Origin: Coriaria nepalensis
Taxonomy: Eukaryota; Streptophyta; Magnoliopsida; Cucurbitales; Coriariaceae
Direction of reading: 5' to 3'
Length of the DNA stretch: 64,000 nucleotides
NCBI GenBank assembly: GCA_027186245.1
Contig: CP114499.1
Location: 5,275,001 to 5,339,000 of the forward strand
Position 1 is the stretch's first letter; each line of letters starts with the position of its first letter. The notes below the pieces were generated by a model. That model did not search any database, was not told where the DNA came from, and saw nothing but the letters and a program-made list of their open reading frames with translations. Positions 10,679 through 23,430 of this stretch are shown here, one piece after another. A program made the translations under genes and the position numbers.

Positions 10679-13600
10679 ATGGAGGTCAATACACATCAAA
10701 ATCTACGAGATGTAAGTCTTCAAATTCCTTAATCATATGCATATGAACTCAAACTTTATATCCTATTAACTCCCTGCTGAACATGTATATGTCTTTTCAG
10801 TCTTTGCTGAGTATCAATTATTGGTGTATCTTGTTCATAAAGTTTTTAGCTGTTGAATTTCAGTATTTGGAATTGTGAAAATTTCTGTTTCTGCTGGGTA
10901 TATTAACTTATTATGTTATGTTATATTGATGGAATCGTCAATTGGTATAATAAAAAAGAGAATGGAATAGCGAGAAGGAATGTAGTTTTATCTGCCTTAA
11001 TTAACTACACAGGTTGCACTTTACCTATTGATGCCGTTATGTAACACTGTAACAGGATCCATTAAGTGATTGCCCCAGTTTTGGCAGTGCTTATAATCCT
11101 TTAAGCCAATCAAGAAAGATCTCAATTGGAATTATGGTGGATTCATCAGCCAATAGGACATCTAGACCTACAAAGGAACAAGGGGTTGCAGTGCTAAATG
11201 GAGAAGTGGATGTCCGAAATGCGGAGAAACCCATTCAGCGAAAAAAGATGGATGAAGAAACTACAAAAAAAGCTGAAGCACCACAACAGCAACATTCACC
11301 ATGGATTTCTACTGGACTCCTTTTTCAAGATAATCCAATTCCAGAGACAGTAAAAGGCACAAATCGAGTCGTTAATTCCCCAGCTAGTTCTAGAGGGCAG
11401 AACAAGGTTCATGGGGTCAAGGTTGCACCTGCAACGTATTCTGTTCATTCTTTTGCAAATGAGACCTCTAAACTGAAGTCGGGTGATATCAAGAAGAAGA
11501 AGCTGGATGGAACAAAAAACATAATGAAAGGAGGGAAAAGTGAAACATCTGAGAAGTTGGAAAAGTTTGCATTTGCAACTAAGCGCGGATTTATGCAGTC
11601 AGATAAAGCTGAAACGGAGGATAAAACAGAGAAATCAAAAACCCAAAGAACCGAGACTCTGAGAATGAGGCTACATGGGATATTAGGAACTGTTTCCTCA
11701 CCTAAACATCAGAATTCGGAATCTCGAAACTGTGAACATAATGCTAACGAGTTAAGATCAGATCAAAACTTGGATTATGGAGCTATCAAGTGTAGACAGG
11801 GTTCAGATACAATAGAAATGGATTCAGAATCTCCTAATCAGACTGTTAAGAGACCTGTTACTCGTTCTTTGACCAGGAAAAGAGCTCCCACCAAAGTGAA
11901 ACCAAACAAAACTAGGAATGGTGGATTGTCGAGTTACAAAGTGGGAGAAGATGAGAATATTGTTAACTTTGAAGAAGGATGGCCAGGAAGACTAATTACT
12001 TCCCAGTACGGTGATTTATCAATGTCTACTAGAAAGAAGAATGAGAAAAGGAGTTTCAGAATACAACCGCGTAAAATCAGCTTTCAAGAAAAGGACAAAG
12101 AAAATGCAGGTGAAGCTGGCCAAATTGAAACACTGGTGCGTCCTGGAAAAAGATCTTCACAAGAACAAGATTTCCATAAATCGCCACTGATAAACAAATT
12201 TAGAAGGCCGCCGGAGGATTTTAACAATGCTGCTGATGCTGGCCAACAAGAAGGCATGGGTAATGCATCTTCATGGAATGCTCTGGATCCTGATCATCTA
12301 GAAAGTCCGACATTGAGAATTAATACACCTGTCTCTCCTTCCCCTCCTATCTCAAGACGTGAAAAAAATGAAACAGTACGTAGTCTTACGAGTACAGGAC
12401 TACGAGATACAAGATTTGTTGTAGAAGATACTTTTGCCTTCAAAAAATTTCAGACTTCAAGAGAATATTTTAATGGCACAAGTGCAAGATCGCAGTCTCC
12501 CGTATCCCTTGTTAATTGAACGATTGAAGTACATGCAGATTTTTTATGTTTGCAAGCACGAGTGTCGTTTTTTCTGCCTGTTTCCTTTACTTGATGAACT
12601 TCAGGATGATATGGATCAGCACAAGGAATCCCCAACCATGAAAGCCACAACTAACTTGAGTGAGAGAGAAGAAGATGGCCTGTCTGAGGCAGCGATTGAA
12701 GAGAGAGGGGCTGACAGTTTTGAGGAAGATTGTCCCTCTAGTGATGACGGTGATGGTATGTTGACTGCCTGAATCAAGAGCTTTATTATTATTATTATTA
12801 TTATTATTATTGTTTATTTTATATTTTTTTTAGTATTTGTAGTATTCTCTCAATATTAAGAGTCAGCGGAAAACTAAACTTTGAGCAACTTTGGTTCACT
12901 TGTCCGGTATTGATCAAATGCTTGGTTAGTTAGCAGTTGATGAGTCAGAATGGCCCTGCTTCAAAACTTTAACTATCATCCCCTATTGACCTTGGTATAT
13001 GCATCTGGTCCTGAAGGCATCTAGTTGCATGTATTATCCCTGCCTGAATATGTGCTTCAAGTGACATCATTTTTACACATGAATGCTGGATTGCAACTAT
13101 TTGCTTTGCCAACATAATATTAGTTGTCGTACAAATCTTGCATGGGTTGTGAGCTAATGACTTTGATGGGGCCAAATAGAGATAACAACTGGCAGTGGAA
13201 CAAGTTATTGTTTAAGGTCAAAGAACAAAAAGTTAAACATGACTGTGGGAAGGTGGAATCGGCAGGGGATTTTACTGTGATATAAAATTGGAGATGCCGA
13301 ACAAGTGTCAGAACTTGTGAGCTACCGATGCATGGAATCCATAAGCAGTATGCATATCCTTCCAGGTTTCTTATTTCTATAATTTAGTTGGTTCAATTTG
13401 GGGACACATGATACATAAATTATGATCTATATGGTATGAAGATACTATAGCTTTTAGATATCAAGCAGCAGATCCATGGATTATTGGTCTCGATCATAAT
13501 ATAAATATTCATGACCTTTAAGAACGTGAACATAAACGAAGATTGTCCGTTTTACTTTCATGATGATAAGCCCGATCCACTACCTGCAGTATGATCAGGC

Positions 13601-15443
13601 ACTGCCACTTTTTTGTCTTTCCCGTTTCATTCTTTTCCAGTTATACAAGGATCATAGCCTTGGCTTTTGTAGGATCAAAACAAAGATGGACATTCTCTCC
13701 AGAAATTGGTACTTCTGAGAAGCTGAAGTCCACCCTTTACTCAACAAAAAGGCACCGCATTTATGAAGAGAATAGATTCAGTTACAACAAAAAGCCCGCG
13801 CACTTTCACGCAGGTAAACTCATCTTCTTTAAATGACATGTTTAAAGCCTTGAGGATTAAACACTTGCACGCGTAGATAAGTTAACGAGTGTGTGGTCAT
13901 GTATACTCACATTTGAGTCCCTCTGAAAATACTGTACAGGGACTGGAGAAAGTACTAGAATTGAAGAAGCTTTGGAGGATATCCATGAAGATGCGCTGGA
14001 AAGGTCTTCTTCTATTTACTAAATTTTGCCGTCAATGTTTCTTATATGCATTTTCATTTTCATTTTTTTATTTGTTTTGTTTTCCTTGTTCAGAGCTGTC
14101 AAACTGTTTGCCTTGGAACTACAAAAAGTTAAAAGCAAAATAAAATCTGTCACAATTAAGAAGTCCTCTGAAATTATGATGTCTGTTGCTGAGATGATAC
14201 ATTTTCAGCTGCAGAATGTCGAGTCTAAGATTCAAACAGATGTGTAAGTGTGTAAACACATATCTATATTATATCTCAGAAACAATTCTGTCTCATGTAT
14301 GTTATTGTGATTTTGTTTCAGGGGAAAGCTGAAAAACGTTGGTAAAGCTAAAAGAAAGCAGCTGGAGATGAGATTTCTAGGTAAAATGGCTGCACCGCCC
14401 AGATGTTTGTTGACTGTTACCAGTTTAATCTTTTTATATTTTCTGATGCAGAAGAACAAGAACAGTTGAAATTGATTCATGAAAAATTTAGAGAAGAGGT
14501 TAGCCAGCATCTCCAGAATTGTGGAAGCACGCTTGAAGAACTTGAAGCAGAACAGAACGAGTTTAAGGGAATTGTTGAGAAGCAAAGTAAGGATGTTTGA
14601 GTGCTCTTGTGAAGTCATATATATATATTTTTTCTTCAGTTTGCCTTTATATCTTTCAAATTCTACCTAATGTTATGATTATTAAAAAAAAATTTGTGTT
14701 GGCATTTCGACCCATTCTCTTTCACACTCTTAAAAGCCAAGTTTGTGTACTTACCTTTAAACAATCCGACAATTATGAAGTAGGGACTGTGCACAAATTT
14801 GGGGCCAAAATCTTCATCGAATGGTTTTTCTTACATTTGCAGAAGCAGCATATCGAGAAACCCTTGTCCAAGTGGAAGAATCTGTTGGTGCGCAACTCAG
14901 TGATGCCCAAAGCAGAATGACAGCAATGAACGAGGTGAGTCTCTCTCTCTTTTCTTTTCTATTATTCTTTTTTTTTTAATAAATAATTTAAATGCTAATT
15001 TCCATATCCTTTGTATTTTTTGGCTGTTCCATCCCACTAAGTTAATCCAATGCTTATTTGGCTACTTCTTGGGAGAGAGCCATTTGCATGCAGCTTTATG
15101 ATATGTGAATTCATGTACTCGCTAGGCAATGGTGATTTGGCATTTTCATTCGATTGGTTTCACTCGTTGGCTTGGCTTGCAAAGTCTCATGCATTTTAAC
15201 TTCATGATCTAGGGAGAAAAATTGTCACTCACTAAACAGTGTCCCCGACTTACCATAGAATGTTCTCTCTTTAAAAAAAAAATTGTCAAGTAATTAAGTA
15301 GTTCTTGTTAGGGAGAAGAAAAATTATCTATCTATATAAATGATATATGCTACTGTCCTAACCCTTTGCAGTTGGCAAGAGAAAAGATGCTTCAACTGAG
15401 AAATGCAATGACTTTGTGTTTGGAAGATGGCATGCTGACATAA
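10679..15443 (+). CDS. ASY3: Meiosis-specific axis protein ASY3
   Basis: Coiled-coil component of the meiotic chromosome axis, which in Arabidopsis works with ASY1 to promote inter-homologue recombination and synapsis. Ten exons: 10679-10711, 11056-12501, 12605-12755, 13673-13813, 13940-14003, 14094-14243, 14322-14380, 14452-14586, 14843-14934, 15372-15443. Introns are GT-AG, phases agree, total 2,343 nt (780 residues; Arabidopsis about 790). The N-terminus has the conserved SQSRKISIGIMVDS motif, the closure-motif region thought to bind the ASY1 HORMA domain. The middle, almost all in exon 2, is long, polar and basic, expected to be disordered. Residues from about 600 onward form a heptad-rich coiled coil (LFALELQKVKSKIK, EELEAEQNEFKGIVEKQ). 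It ends with LCLEDGMLT. Exon 4 acceptor choice is the least certain border. Confidence 0.9.
12781..12813 (+). repeat. ATT microsatellite in ASY3 intron 3
   Basis: An uninterrupted ATT trinucleotide run of about ten units followed by T-rich sequence, inside the 917-bp intron between exons 3 and 4 of ASY3. Likely length-polymorphic. Confidence 0.85.
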
Positions 15444-15823
15444 CCTGTGGCTGGACTTAGCAGCAAGTAAGGAATGAATAGATTAGGTGGAGAAATTTAC
15501 GTTTTTCTGTTTCTGTTTTATGATGCTCAGATTTAGGGCCTGCCTGAGTCTGTTGACTGTTAACATGCCTGTAAATTTGGTACCGAACTAGATTTATACA
15601 CAGTATAGCTCAAACCTTGTATGAATGACACTGGATTTGCTTTTCAAAAATGAGTGAAAGGTATTTTGACTTATAAAAACACTGCAATACTTTTACACAG
15701 TATAATCCTGTTTTTGATGCCTCCAATGAAATTATGTAGTGATCATTCACTTGCTATAAGAGTTATTTTCTATTGCACACAACTACACTTGAATGAATTC
15801 CGTACACAGAAAAATCAGCTAGC
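15444..15823. other. Convergent 3' ends of ASY3 and CHMP7
   Basis: Only 380 bp separate the ASY3 stop (plus) from the CHMP7 stop (minus). The interval presumably holds both 3' UTRs, which may overlap as antisense tails. No other gene is visible. Confidence 0.6.
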
Positions 15824-17645
15824 CTAAGCTACTTCAGGCTCGAGACTTTGCATCTCCTTGCACCCCATGGAGACAACAGAATCCTTCATCAGCTTTCTCA
15901 CTGGATCATCTTCTATAAGCTCGAGCTTGGAAAATGCATCAATCAAAGATTCACTGTCTGTATTCTTAGCCTCGTCTTTTGGACTTGAAACTAGAGACTT
16001 TTCACTTCCAAGTTCCAACTCCAACTTCTTAAACTCTTCTTCAATGTCTTCATCCTCAGTTCCCATGCATGACAGACTCAATCCTACAATTAGCCACACT
16101 TCTATAATATCACCAATTGCTACAATGAACATGGATAAGTTTCTGAACAAACAAGACTTACCAATAGTGTTTTCAACTTGTTTGTGTGAATCAATGCTCT
16201 CCTCAAGTTCCTGTAAGCCAAGTTCAACTTCCTCCATGGTGATACTATTCTCCTTTATTGCTCGAGCTCCTATCTTAATAGCTTCAGTGACCTACAACCC
16301 AGAGGAAACAGTAAAATTACATGTCCAATCATAAAGCGGGTGGTCCAGCAGAATCTAAAAAATGCACGACAAGTCTAAAGGCACTCACTGTTTTTGTCGA
16401 TTCTGCATCTGCAATAACATTAAGAACTTCCTCCACTCTATTCAACATAGATGCCCATTTTTCTCTACTTTCATTTAGCATCTTCAACTCCTTTACATGC
16501 CTAATAGCAACTTTCTTGTTCCTAGATTTCAAGGATGCTAAGGCCGATTTTCTCGACCTGATATGAAATTACATATACGTCCCACCTTAGTACTGGCACC
16601 ATAACTGACAAAAGCAAGTATCAAGAGAGAAAAGTAGTTACATTTCATAGCGCTGATCTATAACATCAAGTTGTAGCCTAAACTTTTCCGTTGTTGAAAT
16701 CAAGTGCAGAACATCACGGTCTAAATTCGAGATGCTAGAAACTGCTGCTGATGATAGAGAAACTTTCACACCCTGTTTTCAAATTAAATAAATAAAAAAT
16801 ACATATACAAAGAAGGGTGACTCCTTATATAAGGATATATAGATACCTCTAAGAGGTGGTTCCTATTTATGGACAGATATCTTGCTCTACCACATCCAGA
16901 CAAGTAACTCAACACAGCAGAGGCTTCATTTGCTCCTCCACAAATGTTCTGGAACCTTCTCATTGTAACAACGCATGAACAAGTCCAATGACTTTGAGAT
17001 AAAAGATGAACAACTTCATCACCTTTATCCTAATTATATAAGAAGAATAAAGAGATCAAAAATTGATCATCTTCTTTAAACGAGCAGAAATGAATTTCAT
17101 AGGGGCAAAGTGGTACCTTCAATACAGACGCAACAATGTAATAATCATGGAGAAAAATATCTGATGTAGTTGAGAATCGAGTCATGAGACCTCTAAACCT
17201 TAAGAAAAGGTAAGAGAAATGGCTACTCTTTGGATCTATAAGATCGCTGCTTCCGATTATATGACCTTCATTACACATTAGAAACTGTCCGGAAAAAGCT
17301 AAAGAGGAGAGATGGGGAAAAAACAAATTGCAGAAGAAATTTTTTATGAAGAAGGGAGGGAGAAAGAAGAGTAGATACCAGAACGTGGTCGAGGCAAAGA
17401 GGGGAGAGGCCACCAGGTCGAAGAAACCATTGGTTTCTTAGGTCGGAAGGACGGAGGAAGAGGAGGCGGAAATGGCGAGCGAGAGACAGTATCAAATCCC
17501 TCCAGAAAAAGTACCTTCCTTCCCAATCGGATCTTTGGCCACTAAAGTCCTTGAATCGGGAAGAGGCGGCGACTTCATCGTCCCAATCGGGCACCTCTTT
17601 CCTTACCGTCTCTCTCACACTCGTAATCAAGCTTGCGCTTTCCAT
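15824..17645 (-). CDS. CHMP7: CHMP7-like ESCRT-III (SNF7 family) protein
   Basis: ESCRT-III-related subunit; in animals and fungi CHMP7 recruits SNF7 polymers to the nuclear envelope and other membranes for closure. Seven exons in coding order: 17645-17379, 17284-17117, 17029-16847, 16772-16642, 16557-16389, 16291-16162, 16083-15824. Borders are GT-AG and in phase, total 1,308 nt (435 residues), normal for the family. The N-terminal half (VRKEVPDWDDEV, then FLMCNEGHIIG) corresponds to the membrane-binding winged-helix region. The C-terminal half is the helical SNF7 domain, with EKFRLQLDVIDQRYEM and the Lys-rich helix SRKSALASLKSRNKK. The acidic tail DAFSKLELIEDDPV resembles an MIT-interacting motif used to recruit VPS4-type partners. 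A splice variant across exon 6/7 is possible; the exon 7 start (GLSLSCMGTEDEDIEEEF) is slightly unusual. Confidence 0.88.
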
Positions 17646-18060
17646 TCTTTTCCTCAGAAGCGTTTCTTCCAGTTTTTACAGAGTTCTATAGGGGATAATC
17701 TGAGAAAGGAATAAGTAATAAGTACGTGATAAATTTTTCCCGAGATATCTAAAAATATTTATTCGCTATTAGAAAATATATATATATATATATATATATT
17801 TAAATTATGAGTTTAATTTCTTTAACCAATTTTTTTTTTTGTTTTCCTACATCGTTTTGATCCTTCGTCATTTTCTCACATATTTTTTTTATTTCATTAG
17901 ATCTTTCCACGAATATCGTATCAATATTTCATTCTTCACTGTTTTTTTGTTAAGCAATTTGTAAATTTTTGGCATGTTGAATAATATTTTTGTTATCTTC
18001 TGTAATTTATTTTTTTTTAATATGTGAATAAATTGAGATTTCTGGATTTACAAACTATTT
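17646..18060. other. Spacer with AT microsatellite
   Basis: Upstream region of CHMP7 (minus strand). It contains an (AT)n run at about 17777-17801 and T-rich sequence. No coding frame of interest. Confidence 0.6.
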
Positions 18061-18500
18061 GAGCTCTCGATAGAGTTAAAACACAATGACTTATTATGAT
18101 ATCAATGATCTAAAAATAATTACCTATTGATAATATTAATAGTTTCTTATATTATGAACTGTTAATATTAATAGGTCAGAAAACTTATATATTAAAATCA
18201 ACGGTTCAATACATTATGAACTATTGATATTAACATGTTATAAACTTACCCATTGATATCAACGATCCCTTATATTATGAATCGTTGATATCAACAGGTC
18301 ATAAAACTTATCTTAAGTAGTCTTTAGCCACCAAAATTGATGGCTTGATGGGTAGTCAGATCTTCCATTAAGAGTCTTTGACTTCCAAAATTGATGGCTC
18401 GATGGAAAATTTGACTATCTATCGAGTTATCGATTTAAGTCTCTGACTTCTAAAATCAATTACTCAATGACTCAACAGGTAATACGTTGATGTCAACATT
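18060..18500. repeat. Palindromic short tandem repeats, left of MULE
   Basis: Two families of imperfect palindromes. At about 18080-18310, units of roughly 50 bp read as TATTGATATTAA arms around a TTATATTATGAAC centre. At about 18311-18500, units carry the motif AAATTGATGGCTCGATGG and its complement (ATCGAGTTATCGATTT). The second family recurs on the right side of the MULE, suggesting subterminal repeats of one element. Confidence 0.7.
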
Positions 18501-18669
18501 CAATTTTTTTTTTGACCTATTGATATTAGCAATTGACCTGTTGATATTACCAATTGACATGTTGTGCTCTTGTTTGTTATTTATGATGCTTTGAATGTTG
18601 ATATATCAACGAATCATTTGTTTATGGTATGTTAATATAATTAAGAAATTTATTTAAAATTATTTTTCT

Positions 18670-21178
18670 TTTTCAGGAATGGGCTTTCCTGGAATGTTTA
18701 TAGGCTTATATTATGATAGAGAATGAAAAAAGGATGAGACCAGCTTAAAGTATTGGTGTTGTCCGAAGGACTCAACGGTAATGATAGGTGATGCGGTTGA
18801 AACTAACATAAGATTTAACGAACCGTTGGATGTCATCTATGAAGCCATAAAACTTGATCAAAATGAAATTGGTTTGGAACTATCATACAAGTCGACATCC
18901 CCTTTATATGAGTGTCCCATCTTTATAAAGAAGAATTTTGACATGAAGTCGTTCTTAATCCATTTACGTTCTGATGCAAGTAGATCTCCATTATATGTGA
19001 GGTTGATTCCTAAGATGACAAATGATAAGTATGTCTAAGAGGCCAGTCGAATACCTAATCTTTCAAATGTCAGACTCACCGACACTTGTAATATTGGTAA
19101 TGTTCATACAGTTGTTTCACCCAATGAAGTACATGATTTTGGTAATGCTCGTGAGAATCTTAGTAATGAAGGAAATTTATATTTTAGAAATCATGATGAG
19201 GATGGGTATGGTGATAATGAAGAAAGAACGGTGAAAGAATGTGGTAATAGTCAAATTGGCGATGTCGATCGTGGCTTGCCAATCATGATCCCAGATGACT
19301 ATTTTGTGAGTGTAGTACTTACCTCCCATATACCTGATGCTTTGTCTGCTTCAGATAATAAAAATTTTATACTCCAAGTTCAGGACTTGACACAACTTGA
19401 AACTGAAATTGATAAAGAGAGCGATGGTGAATATGCCAATGTTTTTTCCCTTTACTACTCTGCTAGCTGCATCGTCTGTTGAGCATTCCTATGTTGGAAG
19501 TAATTCAGTCCCGACTAATTCTTATGAATCATGCCTAGGGGATTTTCACCGTGATAAGTTATTTTTGTCGAAGACCGATCTAAAGGTAAAAGTACATATG
19601 CATGTGATCTGAAACAAGTTTAAGGTGAAGAAGTCGAATAAAACTGCATATATTGTCGTTTGTGTTGACCTTAATTGTCAATGGCAGCTCCATGATATTA
19701 GAAGGAAATATTTTTCATTTTCCTAAATTTGATCTAAATCGACAAGCAACTTCATCTATAATTGGATGACACGTATCCAATACTTTTAGAAGGTGTAATG
19801 GGGTCCTAATTGGAAAATGATCAAAATAATGGCTCTTAATAATCTTAAGGTAGGTATTACTTATTTGAATGCATGGAAAGCAAAGACTATTGCGCGTGAT
19901 CTTATTATGGGTACGGTTGAAGACAGCTACATAATGTTGTCGAGGTATGCATCCATCTTGAAAGTGGTTAATTTGGAGATTGTGATGGAAATGACAACAA
20001 ATGAAGATGGTAGGTTTTTGTATTTTGTTCATGGATTTTGGAGCATCCATTAGTGGCTTTCAGTTCATGCGAACGGTTATTTGTATCGTTGAGATCTTTT
20101 TGAAGTCCAAATACAAGGGCACACTTTTAATCGTAATTGCAATGGATGAGAATAAACAACTTTATCCAATAGCATAGTATATAGCCGACTCGGAGAACGT
20201 AGCATCCTGGACTTGGTTCTTGACCAGGTTACGAGAAAGAATCCTCAATGCCCCAAGCTAGTATTTGTATTAAATTGATCACAGAGCATTGAAAATATAA
20301 TACGTAATGTTTATACTCATGAAAAATATGGTGCATGCATGTTTGGGAATAATATAAAAAATAATTTAAGCGTGGTGGACTTATCTCGGTATCCCAGTGC
20401 AACCATAGTATATACGGTTGAAGAATTCAACCAATACTTCTATGAGATTAGAACTCAGCATTTCGGTGTGGCAAGTTACTTAGAGAGAGCCGAGTTTGAA
20501 AATTGGTCAATTTCTTATTTTAAGGGTCGCAGATTTGACGTCATGACAAATAACAATTTTTTGTCACAAAATACTGCATTGAATGATTCATGTGAACATC
20601 CATTTATTTTCTTACTCAATAGTATCAAAAAGATGATGATGACTTGATTCAACACTCGAAGAGAAGCAACTAATAAGCATAACAAGTAATGTACTCTTGA
20701 GGTAGAGAAAGTGCTAAGGCTAAGACACGACGAAGCCTCTAGTATGCGGGTCAAAAGAGTGAAGAATGATATGTATGAAGTGATAGTTAATAACGATATT
20801 GCTTTGGTCGATTTAGGGAGAAGGAGTTACACATGTTAGGTGTTTAACTTGGATAAGATATCGTGCTCTCATGTCGTTGCAGCTATAGTACAACGTTGCG
20901 ATTCTGTTTACACATTGTGTAAGGCAATATACTCCACTGAGTATTAGAAGAATGCCTATGCGAAATCAATTTATTTTGCGCTATCAACCAGTGAGTGGGA
21001 ATGTGACGAGAGGCTTCGATTAATTTTTATTATACCACCTAATGAGTGTCCACCGGGTGGAAGATCCAGGAACATACATATACTTTTGAATGACGAACAA
21101 ACATGGAGGAGAAGAAAGTGTGGAAAGTATGATAGTCTTAGACACAACATGATGACTTATCAGAATCAATTCCATTAG
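18670..21178 (+). pseudogene. Decayed Mutator-like (MULE) transposase
   Basis: Order and content match a plant MULE transposase, broken by many stops and frameshifts. At 18781-19038 is an N-terminal region typical of these proteins (SPLYECPIFIKKNFDMKSFL). At about 19550-19720 lies a MuDR-type zinc domain remnant (FHRDKLFLSKTDLKVKVHMH). At 19817-20240 comes the transposase core, including IVIAMDENKQLYPIA and ENVASWTWFLTRLR. At 20339-20640 follow EYFNQYFYEIRTQ-like and GVASYLERAEFENWS-like blocks, and at about 20810-20900 a SWIM zinc finger (VFNLDKISCSHVVAAI) in which the upstream Cys is next to a stop codon. Clearly non-functional. I could not define terminal inverted repeats or a target duplication. 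Confidence 0.85.
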
Positions 21179-21364
21179 CACCCATCAAAAATACATTGAA
21201 ATTTGGGTTTTGGGTAGTCACGTTTCCTCTTGTTATAGTAATCTTGATGAACAAATTACTTATGGGTTTTGTCTTTTGGGTACTACTTAATAGATAAATT
21301 ACTTTTTTTTCTATTTACATTATAACTTCAATTTTTTTTCTGAATTGAATCTTTATAATAAAAA

Positions 21365-21965
21365 AATGGACCATTTAGCCATCGATTTTGGAGGTCAGAG
21401 ACTTGAGTTACTAACCTCCAAAGTCGATGGCTCAAGGGGTAGTCAGATCTCTCATCGAACCATCGGTTTAAGTCTCTGACCTTTAAATTTAATGACACGA
21501 TTGGAGATCTAACTATCTTATGAGTTATATGTTTAAGTCTCTAACCTCCAAAATTGATGGCTCGATAGGTGAATTGACTACCAATCGAGCTATCGATTTA
21601 AGCCTCTTACTTCCAAAATCGATGGCTCAATGGGAGATTTGACTACGTATCGAGCCATTGGTTTTGGTTATCAAAGACCACTTAAGGTTTAAGTCTTTGA
21701 CCTCCAAAACTGATGGTTCGATTGGAAATCTGAATACCCATTGAGCCATCCATTTATTTTTGACCTCCAAAATCAATGGCTCGATAAGATATCTAACTAT
21801 CTATCGAGCAGTCGATTTAAGTCGACTTCCAAAATCGATGGCTCAATTGAAGATTTAACAATCGATATTCCATCGAACAATTGGTTTAAAAGTTTTTGAC
21901 ATCCAAAACCGATGGCTCGATAGAAGATTTAACAACCCATCAAGTCACTTGTTTTGAAAGTCAGA
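21365..21965. repeat. Array of ~75-bp palindromic repeats, right of MULE
   Basis: About eight diverged units. Each has the motif TCCAAAATCGATGGCTCGAT followed, 20-30 bp later, by an inverted arm (ATCGAGCCATCGATTT), with spacers such as TTTAAGTCTCTGACC. The same unit occurs left of the transposase at 18311-18500, so these are probably the element's subterminal repeats. Confidence 0.75.
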
Positions 21966-22169
21966 GATCTTTATAAATCAAATTATCATATATATAAAAC
22001 TTTTAATATTTATTAAATTTATAAATCAAAATATCATATACCAATATATCAAATTACAATTGCGGACAAACTAACTTATATACTTTTATGGTAAAATGTC
22101 TATATATCGTTAATAAATATCACAAGATATTTAACAACGAAAAAGACTCATACGATCATCAAAATCCCG

Positions 22170-23430
22170 AAAATTTATTGCTTTTGCTTATTTTATTTAT
22201 TATTTATTTATTTTTATTTTCTTTTATTCAGCTTATTGACATCTCTGTCTATGCTGGATCAAAGAAGGGATAGATGAAGGAGAAGTATAAAATAGAAAAA
22301 GTGAAAAAGAACCCACGGCCAACTTCTTAACACTACTATGGAATCTATTCTATCTCCTTACATGGTATGTAAATATTATAAACAATATCTGATACAACAA
22401 AAACTCCACTCTCTATAAAAGTGTATAAACAATGACAAACAACTATCAGATGAGTCGTGTCATCATAGAATAATTTACATTCCAAAAATAAAAACCAAAC
22501 AACTATCAGATGAGTCGTGTCATCATAGAATAATTTACATTCCAAAAATAAAAACATGAGAGAGATTAGATAAGGTTTGCATTCTTGGGCCAACAAAAAG
22601 ATGGGTAGACATGACCATGTGGAGGGAATGAAGCAACCAAAAACCAAACAGGTACGAAGTCGAAGTCGAAGCAAGAGCAACCGCCTGGGCCCATACCTTC
22701 AGTCTAGCCTTCACATCCTTTGGATCATCCCCTGTTCAATTTACCAGATCAATTTCAGTGCTTACTGAATATTAATTGATGACCCATAAACCTAATTATC
22801 AGTTGATTAGATATTAGAGCAAGTAATTAGCGTTATCAATCAATTACCGACTAGAAATACGCCAATTAGAGATGGGGGAATTAGCTCCACTGCTGGTATC
22901 AATGGAGAGATTGGAGCTTGACATTTCCAAGTCAAAGCCAAGATCCCTACAGGCTTTGACTTCCTCCAAGTCCATACGCAGAGCCCTACTCCCTCCCTTC
23001 GGCCTCGTTATCACTACTAAACCTCCACCGAATTCTTCCCCACTTCCTACACCTCCGAAACTTCCGGCATGTCGTCCCAGCGTCATACTTTCCGACATGC
23101 CGTCTTTCTTCCTCTGCCGCCTTGCCATCGTCGCTCTCCTCTTCTTCCTCATACCGGCCTTTCTCTGAGCTTCATTTTAGCTGACATAATCCTTGACCCC
23201 ACTTGTACCAGTACTAACCATCCCCCTCCCCCTCCGCCTCCCTTCCGCAGGTGGCGTTGCTGGAAGTGACCTGTACCCAGCCGGCGGCTCCTCATCGGAA
23301 TCAGAAGAACAGAACCGATACCTACTACTTACTGTATCCTTCTCGTCGGAAAACTCTTCATCGTCTGCATCACTACCGTCGCAGTCTTCCATCGACAATT
23401 TGGTAATTAACAAATCCAGGCCGCCATGTC
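22170..23430 (-). pseudogene. Truncated inverted copy of the DUF1685 gene
   Basis: Near-identical, inverted copy of 34720-35940. It retains the intron, so it arose by DNA duplication, not retroposition. It lacks the promoter, start codon and first ~60 codons: similarity begins at the CATGGCGGCCTGG block near 23430. Reading from there, codons match the intact gene (LLITKLSMEDCDG) until GTC AGC TAA, where the intact gene has GAA, giving a premature stop. The exon 1 donor region reads TCGGTAAT instead of CTGGTAAT. In exon 2 about 46 bp between short TCG repeats are missing, removing the stop codon. A 297-bp stretch (22872-23168) gives the same conceptual antisense translation in both copies, so the duplication is recent. 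Confidence 0.88.
22436..22555. repeat. Tandem 60-bp duplication inside the DUF1685 pseudogene
   Basis: Two direct, apparently identical 60-bp copies, 22436-22495 and 22496-22555, beginning CAAACAACTATCAGATGAG. The corresponding 3' flank of the intact gene (about 35640-35700) has one copy, so the duplication happened after the two loci separated. Confidence 0.9.

Noticed and set aside
15858..16334. 158-codon plus-strand Ser-rich frame
   Set aside because: Antisense shadow of the CHMP7 last exons.
22872..23168. 98-codon frame conserved identically at 34980-35276 (minus)
   Set aside because: Identity is explained by the recent DNA duplication; the sense strand is the DUF1685 coding sequence, so the antisense frame needs no separate gene.
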